A DNA stretch of 64,000 nucleotides from Gnetum montanum (Eukaryota > Streptophyta > Gnetopsida > Gnetales > Gnetaceae), in the NCBI GenBank assembly GCA_015680685.1, contig MNCI01033545.1, positions 203,623 through 267,622 of the forward strand. Direction: 5' to 3'. Shown one piece after another: positions 57,958 through 64,000 of this stretch. A program made the translations under genes and the position numbers. How positions within the stretch are numbered: position 1 is the stretch's first letter; each line of letters opens with the position of its first letter. The notes under the pieces are model-generated. The model was not told where the DNA came from and did not search any database. It worked only from the letters and a program-made list of their open reading frames with translations.

Positions 57958-59977
57958 ATGTCTCCTTCTTCATACGAAAGCACCTCACCACCTAGGTTTG
58001 AAATAGGAAACAGTCGACATCATAATACACATGACATTGATCTACCAATCCCTCAACAAGTTCGAGTGGTATATATTCATCTCAATGAGTATATACCAAA
58101 CTTCACCTTTATCCTCCATCAAGATGAACAACTATGTTGGTAAGACTTAGAAGGCAACATAGTGTTACCTCCCGATCGTTTAGTCCCGAGCATGCTTCTT
58201 CGTGCTCTCACACGAATTGGCATGCCACACTTACACGCAGAATACGTTGTGCAAGACCATGACTCGAGAGAATACCGTCCCACAGAGGCACAACGTCAAA
58301 GGGACTTGCAACAGAAGAGACATCATAAGTCTTTGAAGGGTAAGTGGTCCTAGGATGCCCCACATGTCTTAAGCAAAAATGAGGGTGGTGAACCTACCTC
58401 AAGCTGTCGCCCACACAACGATGTTCCTACCCTTGACTTTGGCCAAGGGGTTTTGTATCAAAACCTTCATTCCACTATTCATAACCCAGATTCTGATACC
58501 CATGGGCACAAAGGGTCCAAAAAAGGGACACGAACTCATGATAAAGGTGGACATTCTGATCGCAATCGCAATCAGGGTCGAGACCACAGAAGAGAAGGTA
58601 GCAGACACTGTCATGGTGATGGTTCTCCTTCTTCTTCACCTTCATCATCTCCTTCACCCTCTCCTTCAATATTCGAATGTGGTCATAAAGAAAAAGACCA
58701 TGGGGATAAAGGTAGGTAAAGTGGAAGTCATAGATGAAACAACCAGGAAAGGGGACAAGGGCACTCTAGAGAGTCATGACATAGAAGAAGGGAGTGTAGG
58801 GAACAACGTAGGCATCATAGATGCCATGGACGAGATGATCACAATGAATCCCTCCTCGCTACTCTAAGTATGTTGGACATAACTGAGGTTGTTAGAATTC
58901 CAACAAGGCATCAGAAAGATAGTAGGATCAAGAGATTAGATATGAACAACATTCCACGATTTGAAGGGGGATACAACGCTGACCCTCAGAATCATTTACA
59001 AGAATTCCAAGATGTATGTGCCTTACAGAACATAGAGAACAAATGGCAAAAACTTAAGTTGTTCCCACGAACATTAGTTAAAGTAGAAAGCTGGTACCGG
59101 TTTTTAGAATTGGAATCCATTCATAGGTGGAGTACTATGTTAGAACTATTTAATAACAAGTACCAAACGTACTCCTGAGTGTCTAACTTGCAAAAACAAA
59201 TCCAAGGCTAGAAACAAGGAGGACATGAACCCTTGGATGCTACCATGGGCCAATACTATGCATTGTTACATCGTTGTCCTGGTCATGGTTATTTGCAAAG
59301 GGATCAACTGCACCATCTCGTGGATGTGCTTAGGCATGAAACGAGAAGAACCCTTGGGACTTATGCCTAAGGGAGACTATCCGAGCTTAGGTCTCATCAA
59401 ATTCAAAGACTATTGGAGCAATTTGCTAAGGAAGAAGGTGAGCTACAGAAAAGAGAAAGTGTAGAAGAGTATAACCAAGATCCTTCCCTTCGGAAGAGGG
59501 GAGTAAGATTTTGCGAGGATAAAGAAGAGTCACCACTCAAAGAGATGGTGAATACGAAAACTTTGCCTATCCAAAAGATGACATTAGAAGTTTCGGCAAA
59601 GGTAAACCAAATGTGGGCTTCCCTAGACAATAGATTTCAAACAGTTCTTAAAATAGTAGAGGAGTCTAGAGAGCAAGGTAGTGAGAAAAGAAAAAAGAAA
59701 GAGGCTGAACATGCACGTAGCAAGGGTAAGGGCAAAGTTGCCATCATTGAAGAGGTTGTGGATTCAGAAATAGACAATGATAGTGGATGTGAGATATGTT
59801 AATATGACCATCCTAAGGGATGTTGCCCTATAATCTCACATCTACAAGAGTCTGGATTGTATGCACTCAACCCACGATTAAACAAAAGGTAAACACCCCA
59901 AAGGTTACCTTATCCTCAAGGTAACCTAAGGTAGTTCCACCAACCCTTAACATATTATCCCAGTGGAACTTCACCAC
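57958..59977 (+). pseudogene. Broken gag of element G
   Basis: The start gives MSPSSYESTSPPRFEIGNS. Blocks in order are PNFTFILHQDEQLCW (then a stop), LPPDRLVPSMLLRALTRIGM, and the His/Ser-rich linker in another frame (58453-58719). The core follows from 58870 (MNNIPRFEGGYNADPQNHLQ), then 59413-59802 with the Glu/Lys-rich stretch and the first knuckle Cys pair (SGCEIC). A stop follows the knuckle's CEIC, and the Pro/Tyr tail is cut by H. Confidence 0.85.
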
Positions 59978-61017
59978 TGATGAGACGCGACTTGCATGTG
60001 CCGCGATATCGGGTCTTTCCCTGCGATATCGCGTACGCGATATCACGTCCCACCGCCATATCTATAAATAAGAGGCGGCACTTCCTTCATTTCCCAATCC
60101 TGGCTAGAAGTAGCGAAGCTCTGGCAGATTGATCACTCCAGAGTTAGAATTTTTCCCATGTGCCCGCAGTAGGAGTCCTAGAGTGAACGGCTCTTTATTC
60201 GAGCAACTTGTAAACCTGAACCCAAGTTGTGTACGGCAATAAAGACGAACTTGTTTGGATAAACCTTGCAGCACGTGGTTTCATTTATTGCTTTATTTCC
60301 TGCTTTCCTAGTGCGTTCAAGTACGACTTGATTACGAGCGTCTACGGACGTGTACGGCTAGTCAAGGAATCGGCTGCTTGACGCAATGCATGAGTACGAC
60401 TCAATTACGAGCATTGGATGCTTGGTAACCCAGTAGCGTATTCCAGGATTCTGCGCTTGGTAACTCCCGGGTCTAATGTGTACGGCTAGTTGAGGAATCG
60501 GCTGCTCATTGCTAGGCTAGATCGTGTGATAAGTACGACTTAGTTACGAGCACCCACGGGTGTGTACGGCTGGCTAAGGAATCGGCTGCTTATCACACGT
60601 AGGCTAAATAGGTGCCTCAGTACGACCACTTCGAGCACTTGCGTTACGTGTGGCGATCCCAGTAACGATTAGCGTTTGGTAAGCTGCAGTTGCATAGTTC
60701 AGGGTGTGTCCGGTAAGTGGGAACGGATGCTGACGCTAGTTAATTTAGACTTAGATCTTTAGTTAGAGTTAGCTTAGTTTCTCAACCCTTTCTCCTGGTA
60801 GCATAGAAGATAAGCCAAAAATACCAAAAAAATCACATACCTCAGACTTGCTTAACCATACACCGTGACACTTACAAGCAAGCCTGGGAAGACAACGAAC
60901 GATTAACCCCAAGTGTTTCTTGTGGCGTTAAGGCATTTAGTCTGCGGAGTTCGACCGGATCGCGCGTGCACGCTCGTATTCGTATGGTTGAGTGTAGGGG
61001 TACCTCGCCACTCATCA
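59978..61017 (+). repeat. 5' LTR of element H (1040 bp)
   Basis: It starts TGATGAGACGCG and ends CACTCATCA. U3 is short, about 85 bp before TATAAATA (60063), and holds a 24 bp near-palindrome at 60023-60046. AATAAA lies at about 60238. The LTR is longer than the others because of repeats in U5 (60319-60600). Confidence 0.92.
60319..60600 (+). repeat. Three-fold repeat in U5 of the H LTR
   Basis: AGTACGACTTGATTACGAGC-type text followed by TGTACGGCTAGTCAAGGAAT and CGGCTGCTTG recurs three times (starting about 60319, 60393 and 60531), with an insert in the second unit. The other LTRs of the window have one counterpart (AGTACGACCACTTCGAGCA), which in H is at about 60619. Confidence 0.8.
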
Positions 61018-61037
61018 TTGGCGCCGTTGCCGGGGAC
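61018..61037 (+). promoter_or_regulatory. tRNA-Asp primer binding site of element H
   Basis: TTGGCGCCGTTGCCGGGGAC follows the LTR directly. From the second base, 17 bases are the exact complement of the 3' end of plant tRNA-Asp including CCA. It is the reference for the decayed sites in A, B, C and G. Confidence 0.95.
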
Positions 61038-61163
61038 TAAGTGTTTTTACGCCAATTGAACATAAGGGATATCACTCACATCGTTGTGAGCCTAAAACGA
61101 ACCTTAGGGTTAATCAGTTAATTCAGAACATAAATAACGGTGAAAATTAGCACACCATTAGAA

Positions 61164-64000
61164 ATGGCTTCTTCTCATGCAATCAACTCACCTAAGGACA
61201 ATACAGGAGAAAGTCAGGATCATACGCATAACCGAAATCAACCATGTCCTCAACAATCCAAAGTCACATATACTCATCCCGATGAGTATGTGCCGGATTT
61301 TACCTTTGTTTTCCATCAAGATGAGCAACTGCGGTGGAGAGACATGCAAGGTAACATCGTGTTACCCCCAGATCGCTCTGCTCCCAACATGCTTTTCCGT
61401 GCCTTGGTACAGATTGGCATGCATGAGCTGTTCGCAGAATACGTTTTGGATGACCATGACACAAGGGATTATCATCCCACAAATGCCCAACGTATTCGGG
61501 ATGCAAGGCAGGAGAGCCAACATTCACTATTGAAGGGCAAGGTTCCCCACGTCATTAGTGAAATAGGAGAAGAGGAACCCCTCACGATGGGTTTCTTAGA
61601 AAATGATGTTCCTCCTCCTCACTCTAGTGAAGAGGTTAGGCATCAGGGCCTTAGATCAACGATACATATTCCAGGCTCTGATCCCCGTGAGCACCAGCTG
61701 TTCACGGCAGGAACAACTACTCACACTAATGACGGACTCGTTGATCGTCACAACGATCGGGGCCGAAGCAGCCGAAGAGAAGGCAAGAAACATCACCATG
61801 GTGATGGATCCCCTTCTTCTTCCCCTTCATCACATCATTCACCCTCTCCTTCCACATCTGGGCGCAGCCACCATGAGCATAACGCGGAGAGTAAAGGTAA
61901 AAGAGATGAAATGCCTCGACAAGAAGGTCGAGAGGAGTTAGGACAAGGGCAAGGACGTAGGGAGAATAGGGAACCACAACGTAGACATCACAGACGTCAT
62001 GAAAGAGATGATCATGACGAACCCCTATTCGCAACCCGAAGTATGCTTGACATTAGAGAGGCAGTTAGGATTCCCACAAGGCATTTGAAAGACAGTAGGA
62101 TCAAGCGTTTGGATATAAATAATATCCCACGTTTTGAAGGGGGATACAACGCTGATCCTCAACATCATTTACAGGCATTCCACGATGCCTGTGCCTTGCA
62201 GAACATAGACAATGAGTGGCAGAAACTCAAGTTGTTCCCAAGGACACTCACTAAAGAAGCAGAAAGCTGGTACCGGTCCTTAGAACCGGAAACCATCAGG
62301 AGGTGGAGTACGATGCTTGAATTGTTCAACAACAAATATCAAACGTACTCCAGAGTGTCTAACTTGCGTAAGCAGATCCAAGGCTGGAAACAAGGAGCTT
62401 ATGAATCCTTGGATGCTGCCATGGCCCGTTACTACACACTGCTACATCGTTGCCCGGGCCATGGGTACGCTAAACGGGATCAACTTCGCCACCTCGTGGA
62501 TGGGCTACGAAATGAAACGAGAAGAACTCTTGGGACTTACGCCCAAGGGAGACTCTCCCAATTAAGAGCCCATGAAGTTGAAGTTTTGTTGGAACAAGTA
62601 GCGCAAGAAGAGGGTGAGCTACGTAAAAGAGAAAGTGCGGAGGAATACAACCGCGATCCCTCCCTTCGCAAGAAGGGAGTGAAATTCTGTGATGAGGAGG
62701 ATGAGTCACCACTCGAAGAGTTGGTGAACAGGAAAACCGTGCCGATCCAAAAGTTAACAACGGAGGTATCGGCTAAGGTAGACCAAATGTGGGATTCCTT
62801 AGACTCACGAATAGAAACAGTTTTGAAAATTGTAGAGGAGTCTAAGGATGAGCAAAGTAGTGATAAAGGCAAAAACATGCGGAGAAACTTTAACCCTGCA
62901 CATAACAAGGGTAAGGGAAAAATCTCTAACTCCGATGAGGCTGAAAATTCTGATTCAGACAATGATGGTGGATGTGAGGTCTGCTACTATGACCATCCTA
63001 AGGGATGTTGTCCAATTATCTCACATCTGCAGGAGTCTGGGGTGTATGCATTAAATCCAAGACTTAATCAACGGCAAACACCCCGAAGGTTACCTTATCC
63101 ACAAGGTAACCCAAGGCAGTTCCACCAACCCTTGACGTATTATCCAAGTGGAACGCCTCCACAGCCCATTGGACAACATCAGCAGTGGCAATACCCACAG
63201 TCATGGGGGATGCCACCGCCAACACATCAATACCCTTACCGGCAGCCTGATCCTTATGGTTATTATGTGCAGCAGCCAGTTTCTCCAGGTGACTCTATGA
63301 GTCACACTCCACAACGTCACTACTACGCTCGGGAGTACTTTAGAAGGACTCCTTCTCCTCCGGGAGACATCCCACATTCCGTCCATCCTCTAACTCCACC
63401 CGCACCTCTTCCTCAAGTAGTTCCCATAACACCTCCTGCTCCAACAATGCAAGGGGAATTGCCTACCCAACCGCAGCAACGTCATGCCGCGAGAGCTGTA
63501 AAAATTCAGAGTGTAAATAGCCAACTGGGTACTAGTTCTGGCAATAACTGTACAAAAAAGAGACCCTTTTTTAGAACTAAGAGCCCAGACAAACTCTCGC
63601 AACAACAAGTGAACGGGTACATGTTTAGGCCTCTAACTACTAATGCTTCGGAGCACCCTTCAGTCCAAGGGAGTGTAATGCATACGGTTATGTTAACGCA
63701 TACCGTAACTGACTGGATCAAGGTAGGCCACCTTCCCAGGAAGCTAACTGACCCTGGGAGTCCCTTTATTCATTTGCAGATCGCTGGAAATGCACCACAT
63801 CAAGCTCTTCTTGACTCAGGTTCCGGAGTCAACTTAATTTTGCGAAAGATGTATCACGCCTGGAACCTGCCCCAACTTAAGAAGAGCAACATCCAACTAG
63901 AGCTGGTAGACCAGTCCATCACCATTCCCTTGGGTTTGGTGGAGGACGTTATTAACACTATGTGTGGTTGGTCCTACCCAGCAGATTTCCTAGTGATCGA
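61164..64000 (+). CDS. gag-protease polyprotein of element H (partial, open to the window edge)
   Basis: I read the frame from ATG at 61164 codon by codon to the end of the window and met no stop: about 945 codons, incomplete at the 3' end. Gag packages element RNA; the protease cleaves the polyprotein. Residues 1-200 hold PDFTFVFHQDEQLRWRDMQG. A His/Arg/Ser-rich linker follows (about 205-300). The Retrotrans_gag-type core runs from about 317 (INNIPRFEGGYNADPQHHLQ) to about 470. The knuckle CEVCYYDHPKGCC (Cys604, Cys607, His611, Cys616) is followed by a Pro/Gln/Tyr-rich tail. The protease motif LLDSGSGVNLI has its Asp at 884. No stop separates gag from protease. Confidence 0.88.
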   Translation, partial: MASSHAINSPKDNTGESQDHTHNRNQPCPQQSKVTYTHPDEYVPDFTFVFHQDEQLRWRDMQGNIVLPPDRSAPNMLFRALVQIGMHELFAEYVLDDHDTRDYHPTNAQRIRDARQESQHSLLKGKVPHVISEIGEEEPLTMGFLENDVPPPHSSEEVRHQGLRSTIHIPGSDPREHQLFTAGTTTHTNDGLVDRHNDRGRSSRREGKKHHHGDGSPSSSPSSHHSPSPSTSGRSHHEHNAESKGKRDEMPRQEGREELGQGQGRRENREPQRRHHRRHERDDHDEPLFATRSMLDIREAVRIPTRHLKDSRIKRLDINNIPRFEGGYNADPQHHLQAFHDACALQNIDNEWQKLKLFPRTLTKEAESWYRSLEPETIRRWSTMLELFNNKYQTYSRVSNLRKQIQGWKQGAYESLDAAMARYYTLLHRCPGHGYAKRDQLRHLVDGLRNETRRTLGTYAQGRLSQLRAHEVEVLLEQVAQEEGELRKRESAEEYNRDPSLRKKGVKFCDEEDESPLEELVNRKTVPIQKLTTEVSAKVDQMWDSLDSRIETVLKIVEESKDEQSSDKGKNMRRNFNPAHNKGKGKISNSDEAENSDSDNDGGCEVCYYDHPKGCCPIISHLQESGVYALNPRLNQRQTPRRLPYPQGNPRQFHQPLTYYPSGTPPQPIGQHQQWQYPQSWGMPPPTHQYPYRQPDPYGYYVQQPVSPGDSMSHTPQRHYYAREYFRRTPSPPGDIPHSVHPLTPPAPLPQVVPITPPAPTMQGELPTQPQQRHAARAVKIQSVNSQLGTSSGNNCTKKRPFFRTKSPDKLSQQQVNGYMFRPLTTNASEHPSVQGSVMHTVMLTHTVTDWIKVGHLPRKLTDPGSPFIHLQIAGNAPHQALLDSGSGVNLILRKMYHAWNLPQLKKSNIQLELVDQSITIPLGLVEDVINTMCGWSYPADFLVI

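Larger units (their letters stand above)
56847..59977 (+). mobile_element. Element G: 5' part of an old Athila-like retrotransposon
   Basis: It has a 5' LTR (56847-57821), a decayed primer site (57822-57841) and a broken gag (57958-59977). It is cut at 59977 by insertion of element H. The rest of G must lie beyond H, outside the window. Confidence 0.88.
59978..64000 (+). mobile_element. Element H: youngest Athila-like retrotransposon, 5' part
   Basis: It is inserted in the gag of G, directly after GTGGAACTTCACCAC. The 5' LTR, primer site and an open gag-protease frame are seen. RT, RNase H, integrase and the 3' LTR lie right of the window. CpG-rich text is preserved throughout, unlike the older copies. 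Confidence 0.92.

Noticed and set aside
60023-60046. A CRISPR array or phage-type operator from the palindromic GATATC words
   Set aside because: The words lie in U3 of plant LTRs, have no regular spacers, and the surroundings are eukaryotic.
61018-61037. A tRNA-Asp gene
   Set aside because: Only about 17 bases complementary to the tRNA 3' end are present, next to an LTR. No cloverleaf can be drawn, so it is a primer site.

Overview
The window looks like nuclear DNA from a seed plant with a large, transposon-rich genome. The evidence is a spliced plant-type ubiquitin-specific protease gene with a 5.1 kb intron and several nested Ty3/gypsy LTR retrotransposons. These carry Athila/Tat-type pol domains and a primer site complementary to tRNA-Asp. 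Degraded L1-type and RTE-type LINEs and tRNA-type SINEs are also present. The species cannot be fixed from the sequence; a gymnosperm is plausible but unproven.

Layout. 1-6332 is the 3' part of element D (+ strand): an integrase remnant, a long 3' module with an extra decayed reading frame, and a 3' LTR. D ends inside an unrelated LTR-like repeat (6333-~7010). 8280-12790 holds two old minus-strand relatives, F and E; E appears to sit in F and carries the same extra 3' frame as D. 14109-19987 is element C (+), complete with both LTRs and a CTTGT target duplication but with no pol. 20615-40601 is element B (-, target duplication GGCAT), split by element A (23160-33157, -, target duplication CTTAG). 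Both A and B have gag, protease, RT, RNase H and integrase, all broken by stops and frameshifts.

41450-46760 is LINE territory: an L1 remnant interrupted by an LTR-like repeat, then an RTE-type LINE interrupted by a SINE with a 13 bp target duplication. 47323-55193 (-) is the one clear host gene, a ubiquitin carboxyl-terminal hydrolase of the plant UBP1/UBP2 type. Its three exons join in phase to an 862-residue product with ZnF-UBP, Cys box, two CXXC pairs and His box.

56847-59977 is the 5' end of an old element G (+). It is interrupted in gag by the youngest element, H (59978 to the right edge). H has a near-perfect tRNA-Asp primer site, and its gag-protease frame is open without a stop from 61164 to the end of the window.

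Relative ages follow from nesting and decay. H is younger than G, A is younger than B, and D, E, F, C and G are the most decayed. The Athila-like copies share R/U5, the primer site and the terminal purine tract, but their short U3 regions carry different arrays of palindromic motifs. Several copies also carry extra purine tracts between integrase and the 3' LTR.
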